A stretch of DNA of 64,000 bases from Sphingomonadales bacterium (GCA_027488785.1 JAIYAY010000028.1:105444-169443), one strand, 5' to 3'. Counted from the first letter of the stretch, positions 37,386-47,983 are shown. The notes: generated by a model from the letters alone, not told the origin. Made by a program: numbers and translations.

Positions 37386-37859
37386 ATGCGCGCGTCGCAA
37401 ATTGCCGGTCTTGCAACATTGATTGCCGCATTGACGTTGTCCACGGGATGCACCCGTTTGCGTTCGCATCAGGGTTATATCGGCGATCAGACTTTGCTGA
37501 ATTCGGTTCAGCCAGGCGTCGATAATAAGGAATCGGTGCAAGCATCGCTTGGTCGCCCAACCTTTGTCGGCCAGTTTGACCAGAATGATTGGTATTATTA
37601 TTCGCGCGATGCCAAGCAACTGGCGTTTTCGCAGCCAAAGGCCGATAAGCAATTTGTGCTCAAAGTCCGTTTTGACTCGGCGGGCAATGTCGCGTCGGTT
37701 TCCCAAACAGGTACGGAATTGATTTCGAACATTAGCCCTGAAGGTGATAAGACACCGACATTGGGCCGGGATACGAGCTTCTTTGAAGAAATTTTCGGTA
37801 ATATCGGTGCCGTTGGCGCCGGTGGCGGTCAAGGCGCGACACCGAATAGCCCGAATTGA
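37386..37859 (+). CDS. bamE: Outer membrane assembly lipoprotein BamE
   Basis: A 157-aa lipoprotein: hydrophobic signal (about 5-20) and the lipobox LSTGC, then the SmpA/OmlA domain (GVDNKESVQASLGRPTFVGQFDQNDWYYYSR). BamE is a subunit of the BAM complex that inserts outer membrane beta-barrels. GGAG about 8 nt upstream of 37386 supports the start. The Gly-rich C terminus is unremarkable. Confidence 0.9.
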   Translation: MRASQIAGLATLIAALTLSTGCTRLRSHQGYIGDQTLLNSVQPGVDNKESVQASLGRPTFVGQFDQNDWYYYSRDAKQLAFSQPKADKQFVLKVRFDSAGNVASVSQTGTELISNISPEGDKTPTLGRDTSFFEEIFGNIGAVGAGGGQGATPNSPN

Positions 37860-37927
37860 AAGTAATTTCGGCAAGGGGCATCACCATCCAATTGATGTCC
37901 CTGAATGACGTCCTGTTGTAAAATCTT

Positions 37928-38018
37928 CGTCACCCTGACCTTGTTTCAGGGTCCATCTATCAGTCATGATTTTCGGGTTGTTAGGCGGGATGGATGCTGA
38001 AACAAGGTCAGCATGACG
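37928..38018. repeat. REP-like dyad with CGTCA...CCCTGACCTTGTTTCAG arms
   Basis: Two imperfect inverted arms of about 28 bp face each other between bamE and maeB: CGTCACCCTGACCTTGTTTC... at 37928-37956 and its near complement at 37990-38018, where CCCTG is replaced by TGCTG in the reverse arm. Similar arms recur at 44296-44323. It resembles the dispersed palindromic repeats common in proteobacterial intergenic DNA. Confidence 0.65.
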
Positions 38019-38046
38019 GTATTGCATATGTCTTTGTGTAAAATAG

Positions 38047-40308
38047 CTACTCCGCAACCCCCGCAGCCGCCAAGACCGCGAGCGTAACCAAATCACTTGT
38101 GCTTGATGCCATGGTTGCCACTTGCACTTGGCGTTCAATGCCCAGCAGCATCGGGCCAATGACCTGATCCCCGCCCAATTCGCGCAGCAACTTTGCGGAC
38201 AGGTTTGCTGACTGAAGCCCGGGCATGATCAGAACATTCGCAGGGCCAGATAGGCGGCAGAACGGATAGTTTTTCATCAACGCCGGGTTCAACGCAACAT
38301 CCGGCGGCATATCGCCTTCATATTCAAAATCGGGCCGACGCGCGTCTAATATGGCCACCGCATCGCGGATATTGTTGAGCCATGTTCCTGCAGGGTTGCC
38401 GAAGGTTGAAAAGGACAGAAACGCAACGCGCGGAACATGACCCATGCGGCGGGCAACGCCAGCAGTCTTCTCTGCGATATGCGCGAGTTCCTCGGCGCTT
38501 GGGCGTTCATTGACGGTGGTGTCGGCAATAAACACCGTGTGTGTTTTGCCCACCATGACGTGAATACCAAAAGGAACCGCATCCTTTTTCGGGTCAAGCA
38601 CGCGGCGCAGTTCGCGCAGCGTCTGACCAAAAGTGCGGGTGACACCGGTGATCATGGCATCGGCCTGATCCATTTGCAGCAGTAAAGCGCCAAAGATATT
38701 GCGGTCACGATTGACCATCCGTTGAATATCGCGACGCAGATAGCCGCGGCGTTGCAAGCGATTATACAGTCGGTCGACCATTTTATCGACGAGCGGGCTG
38801 GTGACGCTGTTGTGGATTTCATAATCATCGGGGTTTGCCCCCAATTCAATTAGCTTTTCCGTGACGCGGACATCGCGACCAACAAGAACCGGAATACCAT
38901 AGCCATCTTGTTTGAACTGGACGGCAGCGCGGACGACGACATCTTCTTCGGCTTCGGCAAAAATGACGCGTTTGGGTTTCGCGCGTGCCGCCTCATAGAC
39001 TTGCGTGAGCGCCGAGGTTGTCGGGTTCTGCCGCGCGCGCAGGCTGGCGCGATAGGCGTTCATATCGGCAATCGGCTTTTGTGCGACGCCCGAATCCATC
39101 GCGGCCTTGGCAACAGCGGAGGCGACGATTTCCATCAAACGCGGGTCGAACGGCGAGGGGATGATATAATCGCGGCCGAATTTATGCATGAGGCCGCCAT
39201 AAGCCGCAGCCACTTCTTCGGGCACGGTTTCGCGAGCCAGTTGTGCCAGCGCGTGTGCGGCGGCAATTTTCATTGGTTCATTGATTGTGGTCGCCCGTAC
39301 ATCCAAGGCGCCGCGGAATAGGAAGGGGAAGCACAGGACATTGTTGACCTGATTGGGGAAATCCGACCGGCCCGTCGCGATAATGGCGTCCGGCCGCGCA
39401 GCACGTGCCACGGGTGGAGAGATTTCGGGGTCGGGATTTGCCATCGCAAAGATGATTGGCTGGTCTGCCATGGATTTCACCATATCGGCGCTTAACGCAT
39501 TGGCCGCCGAAAGCCCCAGAAACACATCCGCACCCACTATCGCTTCTGCAAGGGTGCGGGCGGTGGTTTTTGCGGCATGCGCGGATTTCCACTGATCCAT
39601 GCCTTCTGTCCGGCCCTGATAAATGACACCCGTCCTGTCGCACATGATAACATTATTGTGCGGTACGCCCATGCCCTTGATCAGCTCAGTGCAGGCAATC
39701 GCTGCCGCGCCGGCACCGTTGCAGACGACCTTAATGTCTTTGAGCGACTTTCCGGTCAGCTCGCACGCGTTGATCAATCCTGCGGCGGCAATAATCGCCG
39801 TGCCGTGTTGATCATCATGAAAGACGGGGATGTTCATCCGCTCTTTCAATGTTTGTTCGATGATGAAGCAATCGGGCGCGGCAATATCTTCCAAATTGAT
39901 GCCGCCAAAGGTCGGCTCCAACAATTCAACCGCGTCAATGAAGCGCTGCGTATCTTGGGTATTCACTTCGATGTCGATGGAATCGACGTCGGCGAAGCGT
40001 TTGAACAAGACGGCCTTGCCCTCCATTACAGGCTTTGACGCCAAAGCACCTAAATTTCCCATGCCGAGAATGGCGGTGCCGTTGGAGATGACCGCGACCA
40101 GATTGCCCTTGGCGGTGTAATCATAGGCTGTGGCAGGATCATCATAAATGGCCTGCACTGGCACAGCGACGCCGGGCGAATATGCAAGGCTTAAGTCGCG
40201 CTGTGTCGCCATCGGCTTGGTCGCCACGATTTCGATTTTACCAGGGCGCCCCTGCGCATGGAAATCCAACGCTTCCTGCGGGGTGATTTGGACATCGCTA
40301 TCGTTCAT
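38047..40308 (-). CDS. maeB: NADP-dependent malic enzyme with C-terminal phosphotransacetylase-like domain
   Basis: A 753-aa protein: malic enzyme N-terminal and NAD-binding domains (about 1-420, with LSLAYSPGVAVPVQAI and VVCNGAGAAAIACTELIK), then a phosphotransacetylase-like domain (about 440-750). It decarboxylates malate to pyruvate; the PTA-like part is regulatory in related enzymes. The usual length of this two-domain form is about 750-760 aa. The divergent mutS start lies close by; the short intergenic space must hold both promoters. Confidence 0.95.
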   Translation of the reverse strand: MNDSDVQITPQEALDFHAQGRPGKIEIVATKPMATQRDLSLAYSPGVAVPVQAIYDDPATAYDYTAKGNLVAVISNGTAILGMGNLGALASKPVMEGKAVLFKRFADVDSIDIEVNTQDTQRFIDAVELLEPTFGGINLEDIAAPDCFIIEQTLKERMNIPVFHDDQHGTAIIAAAGLINACELTGKSLKDIKVVCNGAGAAAIACTELIKGMGVPHNNVIMCDRTGVIYQGRTEGMDQWKSAHAAKTTARTLAEAIVGADVFLGLSAANALSADMVKSMADQPIIFAMANPDPEISPPVARAARPDAIIATGRSDFPNQVNNVLCFPFLFRGALDVRATTINEPMKIAAAHALAQLARETVPEEVAAAYGGLMHKFGRDYIIPSPFDPRLMEIVASAVAKAAMDSGVAQKPIADMNAYRASLRARQNPTTSALTQVYEAARAKPKRVIFAEAEEDVVVRAAVQFKQDGYGIPVLVGRDVRVTEKLIELGANPDDYEIHNSVTSPLVDKMVDRLYNRLQRRGYLRRDIQRMVNRDRNIFGALLLQMDQADAMITGVTRTFGQTLRELRRVLDPKKDAVPFGIHVMVGKTHTVFIADTTVNERPSAEELAHIAEKTAGVARRMGHVPRVAFLSFSTFGNPAGTWLNNIRDAVAILDARRPDFEYEGDMPPDVALNPALMKNYPFCRLSGPANVLIMPGLQSANLSAKLLRELGGDQVIGPMLLGIERQVQVATMASSTSDLVTLAVLAAAGVAE

Positions 40309-40409
40309 TCTTGACCCTGACTATTTATCATCAATTTATCAGCCCTAACGCGCCGCTGACGCAAGGGCAAGCATTGCCCCGCCCGACGGGCTTCGCTAAC
40401 ACCTTGTTT

Positions 40410-43010
40410 ATGGCGGGAGACAACACACCGACACCGATGATGGTGCAATATATGGGCCTAAAGGCCAAAGCGGGTGATTGTCTGCTGTTTTACCGCATGG
40501 GTGATTTCTTCGAATTATTCTTTGACGATGCACGCGCGGCGGCAGCGACGCTGGATATTGCTTTGACTTCACGCGGGGAACATGACGGTAAGCCAATTCC
40601 CATGTGCGGTGTTCCTGTCCATGCAGCCGAAGGTTATTTGGCGCGGTTGATTAAGGCAGGGCATCGCGTCGCGATTGCCGAGCAGACAGAAAGCCCCGAC
40701 CAAGCCAAGGCCCGTGGTGGAAAGACGTTGGTCACACGCGACATTGTACGTTTTGTGACCGCAGGGACGCTGACCGAGGACAGTTTACTCGATAGCTGGG
40801 CATCCAACATGCTTGTGGCAGTTGCGCAGGTCGGAGAGTTTTTCGGGATAGCCGCCGCGGACATATCGACTGGCTATTTTGAACTGGTGACGGTGACGGG
40901 TGGCGCGCTTGAGGCGGAGTTGGCTCGGCTTTCCGCCAGCGAGTTGGTCGTGCCCGACGGCTTCGCAGAACTACCGGGCGCCATCATGCGGCCACGGCAA
41001 GATTTTGACAGCGTTGTTGGCGGCGATATGTTGCGGCAGCATTTTGCGCTCAACACGCTCGATAGCATTGGCCCTGTCACCCGTGCGGAGCAGGCGGCGG
41101 CTGGTGGCCTGATTTCCTATCTCGCGCATGCCGGGCAAGGCAAAATGCCGTTTCTAAAGCTCCCCGTCCGCCGCGAGGTGCATGAACATCTTTTGATTGA
41201 TCAGGCCACGCGCGACAGTCTTGAGATTAATAGCGCCAGCAAAGGTGGCCGCGCAGGGTCTTTGCTCGCCGAGGTTGATCGGACGATTACGGGCGCCGGT
41301 GCGCGACAATTGGCATCTGATCTTGCCGCGCCATTGATGGACAAGGCAAAGATCGAGGCGCGCCTGTCACTAGTGCAATGGTTCCATGACGCACCATTAA
41401 CCCGCGATGCGGTGCGCGCGGCATTGCGGCAATTACCCGATATTGCACGCGCACTTGGCCGTGTTGTCGCGGGGCGTGGTAGCCCGCGCGACTTGGGCCA
41501 GATACGCGACGGGTTGGATGCGGCGCGGGCATTGCGTGAGCGTCTGGGCGCAATGGCGGACCGGCCAGAACTGCTGAATCAGCTTTTGCCTGCATTGGAT
41601 GGTCATGGCCATATGGTGGATCAGCTGGCGCGCGCTTTGGTCGCGTCGCCGCCTACCGATACCACGCAAGGCGGCTATATCGCCGAAGGCTATGATGCCG
41701 CTTTGGATGTGCTGCGGGTCGCGGGCCGCGATGGACGACAAGCGATCGCGCAGTTGGAAGCGCGGTATCGCGACGCGACACGCATATCCGCGCTCAAAAT
41801 ACGGCACAACGCCGTTCTGGGCTATTTTGTCGAGGTGCCGGCCAAGCACGGCGATGCGCTGATGGCTCCCGGGACTGGCTTCACCCATCGGCAAACGATG
41901 GCGGGGGCGGTGCGGTTTAATTCGCCGGAGTTGCATGAAGAAGCGGTCCGCATCACGCAAGCTGGGGGCCATGCGCTGGCCGTCGAAGCGGCGCATTTGG
42001 AAGTGCTGATTGCGCTGATATTGTCCCGCCGCGATGCCATCGCCATAAGCGCGGATGCCTTGGCACGTATTGACGTTGCCGCCGCGCTTGCCGAACGCGC
42101 AGCGGAAAGCAATTGGTGCCACCCAGTTTTTGTGGCGCATCCTTGTCTTGAGATACAAGGTGGGCGGCACCCTGTTGTCGAAAGTGCGCTGGCAAAGTCA
42201 GGCGACCGGTTCATCGCCAATGACTGCACGTTGTTGCCTGAAAAGCGGCTCTGGCTCGTCAGCGGCCCGAACATGGGCGGTAAATCGACCTTTTTGCGGC
42301 AAAATGCGTTGATCGTTTTGCTGGCGCAGGCGGGAAGCTATGTCCCCGCAACCACGGCACGGCTTGGTCTTGTCGACCGATTGTTCAGCCGCGTTGGGGC
42401 ATCGGACAATTTGGCGCGCGGCCGGTCAACCTTCATGGTTGAGATGGTCGAAACCGCCGCCATTCTTGCGCAAGCGACCGAACGCAGCTTTGTCATATTG
42501 GATGAGGTTGGGCGCGGCACATCGACTTATGATGGCCTTGCCATCGCCTGGGCAGTGGTCGAGGGCATTCACGAAACCAATCGCTGCCGCTGCCTGTTCG
42601 CAACGCATTATCATGAACTGACGCGGTTGGCGGACAGCCTTGACGCACTGTCGCTGCACCATGTCCGCGCCAAAGAGTATAAGGGCGATCTGGTGCTGTT
42701 GCATGAGCTTGCCGATGGACCCGCCGACCGTAGCTATGGCATTGCGGTGGCAAAGCTTGCCGGCCTTCCACCGCAAGTTGTGGCGCGCGCAAGTTCCGTA
42801 CTTGCCAAGCTCGAAAAAGGGCGCGCAGAAACTGGCGGCCTTGCCGCGGGGCTTGGCGATTTGCCCTTGTTCAGCGCTGCTATCGACGCCGCTGAGGCGA
42901 AGGTTGACGCCCTGCGTGAGAAGTTGACCGATCTCGACATCGATGCGCTCAGCCCACGCGCGGCGCTGGACCTATTGTATGAACTCAAGCGCGCGGCTGG
43001 CGAAAGCTGA
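40410..43010 (+). CDS. mutS: DNA mismatch repair protein MutS
   Basis: An 866-aa mismatch sensor. The N-terminal domain shows the mismatch-intercalating motif GDFFELF (FYRMGDFFELFFDDA); the ATPase has Walker A GPNMGGKST, the Walker B/D region IVLDEVGRGTSTYDG and the helix-turn-helix (LPPQVVARA). The start at 40410 gives a typical length; upstream in-frame codons to 40311 would add 33 atypical residues, and neither start has a strong ribosome-binding site. Its stop abuts that of the convergent nucleoside transporter gene. Confidence 0.94.
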   Translation: MAGDNTPTPMMVQYMGLKAKAGDCLLFYRMGDFFELFFDDARAAAATLDIALTSRGEHDGKPIPMCGVPVHAAEGYLARLIKAGHRVAIAEQTESPDQAKARGGKTLVTRDIVRFVTAGTLTEDSLLDSWASNMLVAVAQVGEFFGIAAADISTGYFELVTVTGGALEAELARLSASELVVPDGFAELPGAIMRPRQDFDSVVGGDMLRQHFALNTLDSIGPVTRAEQAAAGGLISYLAHAGQGKMPFLKLPVRREVHEHLLIDQATRDSLEINSASKGGRAGSLLAEVDRTITGAGARQLASDLAAPLMDKAKIEARLSLVQWFHDAPLTRDAVRAALRQLPDIARALGRVVAGRGSPRDLGQIRDGLDAARALRERLGAMADRPELLNQLLPALDGHGHMVDQLARALVASPPTDTTQGGYIAEGYDAALDVLRVAGRDGRQAIAQLEARYRDATRISALKIRHNAVLGYFVEVPAKHGDALMAPGTGFTHRQTMAGAVRFNSPELHEEAVRITQAGGHALAVEAAHLEVLIALILSRRDAIAISADALARIDVAAALAERAAESNWCHPVFVAHPCLEIQGGRHPVVESALAKSGDRFIANDCTLLPEKRLWLVSGPNMGGKSTFLRQNALIVLLAQAGSYVPATTARLGLVDRLFSRVGASDNLARGRSTFMVEMVETAAILAQATERSFVILDEVGRGTSTYDGLAIAWAVVEGIHETNRCRCLFATHYHELTRLADSLDALSLHHVRAKEYKGDLVLLHELADGPADRSYGIAVAKLAGLPPQVVARASSVLAKLEKGRAETGGLAAGLGDLPLFSAAIDAAEAKVDALREKLTDLDIDALSPRAALDLLYELKRAAGES

Positions 43011-44276
43011 TTAGGCCAGCGACAGAAACAGTCCCGCCAGCGCAGCACTCATCAGGTTCGACAACGAACCTGCGGCAAGTGCTTTGAGACCCAGCTTTGC
43101 AATCATGGGACGTTGATTGGGCGCAAGGCTTCCAGTGACGGCCATTTGGATCGCGATGGAGCTGAAATTGGCAAATCCGCACAGGGCGAAGGTGGCGATT
43201 CCGACGGTTGGCGCGGAAAGGTCCTTCAGTGCGCCTAAGTCGATGAAGGCCACAAATTCATTAAGGACGACCTTAGTACCAAATAATCCGCCAGCCTGAA
43301 TGGCCTCATGCCATGGCACGCCAAGCAAGAACATGATTGGCGCAAAGACATAGCCGACAATCTGCTGAAAACTTAATCCTGGCAGGCCGAACCAGCCGCC
43401 AATGCCACCCAATATGCCGTTTGCTAATGCCACCAAGGCAACGAAGGCAAGAACCATCGCGCCTACCGCGACGGCTAGCTTGACCCCGGTTTGTGCACCT
43501 TGCGCAGCGGCCATGATGATGTTGGCAGGTTTTTCTTCCCCATCATCATGCGTCATTTCCGGTTCCTCATTGGGATGCGGGTTGGCCAATGCTGGGTCGC
43601 CCTCAGCCAACACAGCTGGCGGGACATCGGGCATCATGATTTTGGCCATCAATATGCCGCCGGGGGCAGACATGAAGGCTGCGGCAAGCAGATAATCAAT
43701 GCGGATGCCCATTGAGGCATAAGCGGCAAGAATAGTGCCGGCAACGCCGGCCATGCCAACGGTCATGACGCAGAATAATTGTTCTGGCCTCAATCCGGCG
43801 AGATAAGGTCGGATAACCAATGGCGATTCCGATTGGCCAACGAAAATATTGGCGGCGGCGCACAGACTCTCGACTTTGGAGATGCCAGTGATTTTTTGTA
43901 ACCCACCACCAATCCAGCGGATCACATATTGCATGATGCCCAGATAATAGAGGATCGAAATTAACGACGCGAAAAAGATGATGACAGGCAAGGCGGCAAT
44001 CGCAAAGCTGTTACCGCCGATTTCGGGAGAGGCCAGCGGACCAAAGATGAACTGGGTGCCTTTGGCTGAATAGCCAAGCAAATTGGAAACGCCAGTGGAT
44101 GCTGCATTCAGCGCAACCTTACCCCATGATGTGTACAATACCAGCGCCGCAAGACTTGCCTGCAGAGCAAAAGCCGCACCGACCACACGGAACTTGATCG
44201 CGCGACGGTTGGACGACAGCAAAACCGCAATCGCCAAAATGACGATCATGCCCGCGATGCTCAATAAAATTTGCAT
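43011..44276 (-). CDS. Concentrative nucleoside transporter (NupC/CNT family)
   Basis: A 421-aa inner-membrane transporter. The CNT signature is present as QSESPLVIRPYLAGLRPEQLF, with a later GTKVVLNEFVAFIDLG and C-terminal CGFANFSSIAIQMA stretch. It takes up nucleosides with protons or sodium. A histidine/acid-rich loop (about 245-255, PHPNEEPEMTHDDGEEK) is present between helices. No nucleoside-degradation gene is adjacent. Confidence 0.92.
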   Translation of the reverse strand: MQILLSIAGMIVILAIAVLLSSNRRAIKFRVVGAAFALQASLAALVLYTSWGKVALNAASTGVSNLLGYSAKGTQFIFGPLASPEIGGNSFAIAALPVIIFFASLISILYYLGIMQYVIRWIGGGLQKITGISKVESLCAAANIFVGQSESPLVIRPYLAGLRPEQLFCVMTVGMAGVAGTILAAYASMGIRIDYLLAAAFMSAPGGILMAKIMMPDVPPAVLAEGDPALANPHPNEEPEMTHDDGEEKPANIIMAAAQGAQTGVKLAVAVGAMVLAFVALVALANGILGGIGGWFGLPGLSFQQIVGYVFAPIMFLLGVPWHEAIQAGGLFGTKVVLNEFVAFIDLGALKDLSAPTVGIATFALCGFANFSSIAIQMAVTGSLAPNQRPMIAKLGLKALAAGSLSNLMSAALAGLFLSLA

Positions 44277-44450
44277 GTATAGCTTCCCCGAAAACCGTCA
44301 CCCTAGATTTCGTTTCAGGGCCTTATTTCGAGCCCTGTAAGAATTAAGGCGCTTAAAAATGTTCAGCGCGACGGCATTTTATGTTTCCCGGGATAACCTA
44401 GCGCCATCGTTAGTCTTGCGCCAATAAAATTAGACGCTAGTCAGTTTTGG
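44277..44450. other. Divergent promoter region with REP-like fragment
   Basis: The 174-bp gap between the transporter and yhhQ genes holds a partial CGTCACCCT...TTTCAGGG arm (44296-44323) like that at 37.9 kb and short AT-rich stretches. A stem-rich CCTAGCG...CGCTAG segment near 44398-44440 could fold, but I could not match it to a known preQ1 riboswitch. Confidence 0.3.
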
Positions 44451-45134
44451 ATGACTAAACAGACCACATTACGCGCGACCGAGGGGGGTATCCCGAAATC
44501 GCTTTTCATGTTTTCAATCATTTACGGCGGCATGGTGTGCATTGCTGGCGTGCTTGGAAATAAACAAGTTTCTTTAGGGCCGCTGGCGGTAGAGGCGGGC
44601 ATCTTTCCATTTCTTTTGCTGGTCATCCTCTCCAGCGCGGTAGCTGCCTTGCATGGCAAGGCCATTGCGGATCGATTGGTCAAATATGGCTTCATTCCGC
44701 TCATTGCGTCGATATTGCTCGCGTTGCTGGTGCTTTCATTGCCGCCGTCACCGAAAATGGACGACAAATATCTAGATGCCTTCAACACCATGATGGGGCA
44801 GACGCCGCGCATATGGATCGCAGGTATTGTCGCTTATGGCGTGTCGCAAATGCTCAACGTCTATCTGTTTGATCGTCTGAAAAGCACCGTTGGCAAATAT
44901 GTCGCATTGCGTGGCGCCATCGCCGCAGTGCTATCACAGATCATTGATACCTTATTGTTCGTAAGCATTGCCTTTTACGGTGTGTTTCCGATCACGGACC
45001 TGCTCTTCGGCCAAATGCTGGCGAAGGTCGTGCTGAGCATGATCATGGTGCCATTGCTCATCACTTTCTTTGTCAGTTACGGCCATAGGCTGGATGGCAC
45101 GGACCCCAAGGCAGTTGGTGCGCATGACGATTGA
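44451..45134 (+). CDS. Queuosine precursor transporter (YhhQ/VUT family)
   Basis: A 227-aa multi-helix membrane protein of the YhhQ (DUF165) family, which imports preQ0/preQ1 or queuine for tRNA queuosine modification. Conserved are the early F-x-x-I-Y-G-G-M stretch, a middle [21 protein letters not shown] and a final helix with [24 protein letters not shown]. argB starts inside its last codons (11-nt overlap). Confidence 0.85.
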   Translation: MTKQTTLRATEGGIPKSLFMFSIIYGGMVCIAGVLGNKQVSLGPLAVEAGIFPFLLLVILSSAVAALHGKAIADRLVKYGFIPLIASILLALLVLSLPPSPKMDDKYLDAFNTMMGQTPRIWIAGIVAYGVSQMLNVYLFDRLKSTVGKYVALRGAIAAVLSQIIDTLLFVSIAFYGVFPITDLLFGQMLAKVVLSMIMVPLLITFFVSYGHRLDGTDPKAVGAHDD

Positions 45135-46014
45135 TCCCGCCCATTTGGCAAAAGCCGAAACGCTAACCGAAGCGCTCCCCTATCTTCAGCGTTATGCGGG
45201 CAAAACCTTTGTCGTCAAATATGGCGGGCATGCGATGGGCGATTCTAGCCTGGCACGCGACTTTGCGGATGATGTGGTGTTGTTAAAGGCCGTCGGTATC
45301 AACCCCGTTGTTGTGCATGGTGGCGGACCGCAAATTGGCGCAATGCTTAAGAAACTGGGCGTCGAAAGCGAATTTATCGATGGCCTTCGCGTTACCGATG
45401 CGGAAACTGCGAAGATTGCGGAGATGGTGCTATCGGGTGCGATTAACAAGGAACTGGTTGGCTGGATTAACGCCGCTGGCGGCAAGGCGCTTGGCATATC
45501 GGGCAAGGATGGCGGGTTCGTTACCGCCGCCAAAGTGCAGCGCACACAAAAAGACCCAGACAGCCATATCGAACGCAACATCGATTTGGGCTTTGTCGGC
45601 GAACCGACCACCGTTGACCGCAGCATCATTGATACGATCAGCGCTGCCGGTATGATACCTGTAATCGCGCCGATTGGCGTTGGTGCCGATGGCCACACCT
45701 ATAACATCAATGCCGACACCATGGCGGGTGCCGTCGCAAGTGCGCTAGGTGCATCGCGGCTTTTCCTTTTGACCGATGTTGCAGGCGTCTTAAGTAAATC
45801 GGGTGAACTTCTGACGGATCTCGATCCTGCCGCGATTGCCGAACTGCAAAATGACGGCACCATTAGCGGCGGCATGATCCCCAAAATTCAGACATGTGTC
45901 GATGCGGTGGAATCCGGCGTCGATGCGGCGGTTATCCTGGACGGCCGCACTAGCCATGCCATGCTGATCGAAATGTTCACGGTAAAGGGCGCAGGAACCC
46001 TGATTCACAAGTAA
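45124..46014 (+). CDS. argB: Acetylglutamate kinase
   Basis: A 296-aa kinase that phosphorylates N-acetylglutamate in arginine synthesis. The family elements are [24 protein letters not shown] (glycine-rich substrate loop), GKDGGFVTA and [10 protein letters not shown]. The start at 45124 ([14 protein letters not shown]) is typical for alphaproteobacterial ArgB; a longer reading lies inside the transporter gene. Confidence 0.95.
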   Translation: MTIDPAHLAKAETLTEALPYLQRYAGKTFVVKYGGHAMGDSSLARDFADDVVLLKAVGINPVVVHGGGPQIGAMLKKLGVESEFIDGLRVTDAETAKIAEMVLSGAINKELVGWINAAGGKALGISGKDGGFVTAAKVQRTQKDPDSHIERNIDLGFVGEPTTVDRSIIDTISAAGMIPVIAPIGVGADGHTYNINADTMAGAVASALGASRLFLLTDVAGVLSKSGELLTDLDPAAIAELQNDGTISGGMIPKIQTCVDAVESGVDAAVILDGRTSHAMLIEMFTVKGAGTLIHK

Positions 46015-46096
46015 ACTGTGGCGCGCACTGTTTTGGGCGGTTGATACAGCGCGCTGCCTCGGCTAATCGCCTCTTCAGATCTTTCCGGAGAATTGC

Positions 46097-46399
46097 ATGC
46101 TTCTCGCGCTTATTTCGATAATTGGATATTTGATGACGATATTGTCCACCGTCGTCATCGTTCAATTCATCCTGAGCTTGCTGATTGCGTTTAACGTCGT
46201 CAGCCTGTCGAACAACATTGTCGCTTCCATCTGGCAGGCGCTTTCGGTCATACTGGACCCCTTTCTAAAACCTATCCGTAAAATCATGCCCGATACTGGA
46301 ATGATCGACTTCTCGCCGATGGTGTTGTTGATTGGTCTGCGCATCTTGCAAATGCTGCTGGTGGGTCTGGCCAATGATATTTCTGCGGCGGGCATGTGA
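46097..46399 (+). CDS. YggT family membrane protein
   Basis: A 100-aa protein with two hydrophobic helical regions and the family's central [30 protein letters not shown] stretch. YggT proteins are linked to envelope or cell-division functions without a firm role. Its stop overlaps folD by 4 nt. Confidence 0.9.
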   Translation: MLLALISIIGYLMTILSTVVIVQFILSLLIAFNVVSLSNNIVASIWQALSVILDPFLKPIRKIMPDTGMIDFSPMVLLIGLRILQMLLVGLANDISAAGM

Positions 46400-47292
46400 G
46401 CAACGCAGCTATCATTGATGGCAAGGCATTTGCCGCCCAATTACGTCAGCGCGTGGCCGTTGCCGTTGAAAGCTTTGTAGCATCAACGGCGCGTAAGCCT
46501 GGACTTGCCGTTGTCCTTGTGGGCGAGGATCCGGCCAGCCAAGTTTATGTGGGCTCCAAGAAGAAGGCGACAGTCGAGGCGGGCATGAACAGCTTCGAAC
46601 ATCGCCTACCGGCGTCGGTTTCGCAAAATGAACTCATCGCGCTCGTTGAAACGCTTAACGCGGATGCTGCCGTTGATGGCATATTGGTGCAATTGCCTTT
46701 GCCACCGCATATGGATGATAAAGCCGTGATCGCTGCGATTGATCCGGGCAAGGATGTCGATGGCTTTCATGTCGTCAACGCGGGGCGTCTCGCTGTGGGT
46801 GAAGAGGCGTTTGTTCCCTGCACGCCGCTTGGCTGCTTAATGCTGCTTAAGGACCATATGGGCGATCTGTCGGGCAAGAACGCGGTCGTCATCGGGCGGT
46901 CGAACATTGTAGGCAAGCCAATGGCGCAATTGCTGTTGGCCGAAAATTGCACCGTGACTATCGCGCATAGCCGAACGCAGGATCTGCCCGATGTTGTCCG
47001 CCGCGCCGATATCGTTGTGGCCGCGGTTGGCCGCGCAGAGATGGTGACCGGCGATTATTTGAAGCCCGGCGCAGTGGTGATTGATGTTGGCATCAATCGC
47101 TTGGAGCCCGTGGCGGGGCAAAGCAAGGGTCGCTTAGTTGGCGACGTTGCCTTTGACGACGCGTTACGCCATGCGGGTGCCATAACCCCCGTTCCGGGTG
47201 GGGTCGGGCCTATGACCATTGCGTGCCTATTGCGCAATACTTTGGTTGCCGCGCACCGCCGCGCAGGAGTTGCTGCACCAGAAGGAATTTGA
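46396..47292 (+). CDS. folD: Bifunctional methylenetetrahydrofolate dehydrogenase/cyclohydrolase
   Basis: A 298-aa enzyme interconverting 5,10-methylene-, methenyl- and 10-formyl-tetrahydrofolate. Visible are [17 protein letters not shown] with the active-site lysine, [12 protein letters not shown], and the NADP site [17 protein letters not shown], ending [16 protein letters not shown]. Starts with GTG at 46396 overlapping the YggT gene. Confidence 0.95.
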   Translation: MSNAAIIDGKAFAAQLRQRVAVAVESFVASTARKPGLAVVLVGEDPASQVYVGSKKKATVEAGMNSFEHRLPASVSQNELIALVETLNADAAVDGILVQLPLPPHMDDKAVIAAIDPGKDVDGFHVVNAGRLAVGEEAFVPCTPLGCLMLLKDHMGDLSGKNAVVIGRSNIVGKPMAQLLLAENCTVTIAHSRTQDLPDVVRRADIVVAAVGRAEMVTGDYLKPGAVVIDVGINRLEPVAGQSKGRLVGDVAFDDALRHAGAITPVPGGVGPMTIACLLRNTLVAAHRRAGVAAPEGI

Positions 47293-47296
47293 CGCG

Positions 47297-47983
47297 ATGA
47301 AAGCATTTTCTGTCCTTCTTGCTGCAGCGGCGCTTTCGGCTTGTGCGGCGTCGCCAAGCCGCGAATTCTATGATTTCCAGCCCAAAATCGCCAACCCAAG
47401 CGCGATTATCGCGGCAGATATTGGCTTTAATCAGCTTGCCCAACAAAAGGGGCAATGGACCGCTTTCCGTGAAACCGCTGGCAAGGACGCCGTGCTTTTT
47501 GTCCCGCAACCTACGCTTGCGCTGGAATGGTTGAAGGGCAAGGCAGACCCTGCCGTGCCGCTGAAGTGGCGACCACATAAGGCGTTTATGTCCTGCGATG
47601 GTAAAACGGGCGTGACGACGGGCGCGTGGGAGAGGCCGGACGGCGCCGTCGGCTATTTCACCACCGTTTGGCAATATGTAGAGAAAAATGCGCGCGGTGA
47701 CGGTGAATGGAAATGGGTGCTGCACCATAATGACACTCTGACCGCGCCACGTGCGCCAAAGGAGATGATTGAGACAAAGGTAGCCAGTTGCAAAGGCAAC
47801 GCGCCTACAACGCTTGCTACCTCTTCTGACGGCTTTGTCGCAAAGACCGGCTACGCTCGCGATCAATCTTTGAGCTACAGATATATCGTCCAAACCAATG
47901 GCGCGCGGATAGTCGAGATTATATTGTGGAACGGTGCGACAAACGAGACCGTTATCATGGATGAGGTTGCGTCGATATCATGA
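47297..47983 (+). CDS. Hypothetical lipoprotein
   Basis: A 228-aa protein with a signal and lipobox (LLAAAALSAC, Cys16) and no family I recognise with certainty. The middle (ADIGFNQLAQQKGQWTAFRETAGKDAVLF) and the later G-W-KW-V-L-H-H stretch suggest an NTF2-like/SnoaL fold, as seen in many small exported proteins, but the function is not assigned. It starts 4 nt after folD and overlaps marC by 4 nt, so it is co-transcribed with both. Confidence 0.8.
   Translation: MKAFSVLLAAAALSACAASPSREFYDFQPKIANPSAIIAADIGFNQLAQQKGQWTAFRETAGKDAVLFVPQPTLALEWLKGKADPAVPLKWRPHKAFMSCDGKTGVTTGAWERPDGAVGYFTTVWQYVEKNARGDGEWKWVLHHNDTLTAPRAPKEMIETKVASCKGNAPTTLATSSDGFVAKTGYARDQSLSYRYIVQTNGARIVEIILWNGATNETVIMDEVASIS

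Noticed and set aside
41433..42170. Long minus-strand frame (245 aa) opposite mutS
   Set aside because: Shadow of a real mutS coding region; Arg/His-rich and without family features.
44380..44450. preQ1 riboswitch before the queuosine transporter
   Set aside because: A stem-rich stretch exists but the preQ1-I/II/III core elements could not be matched.
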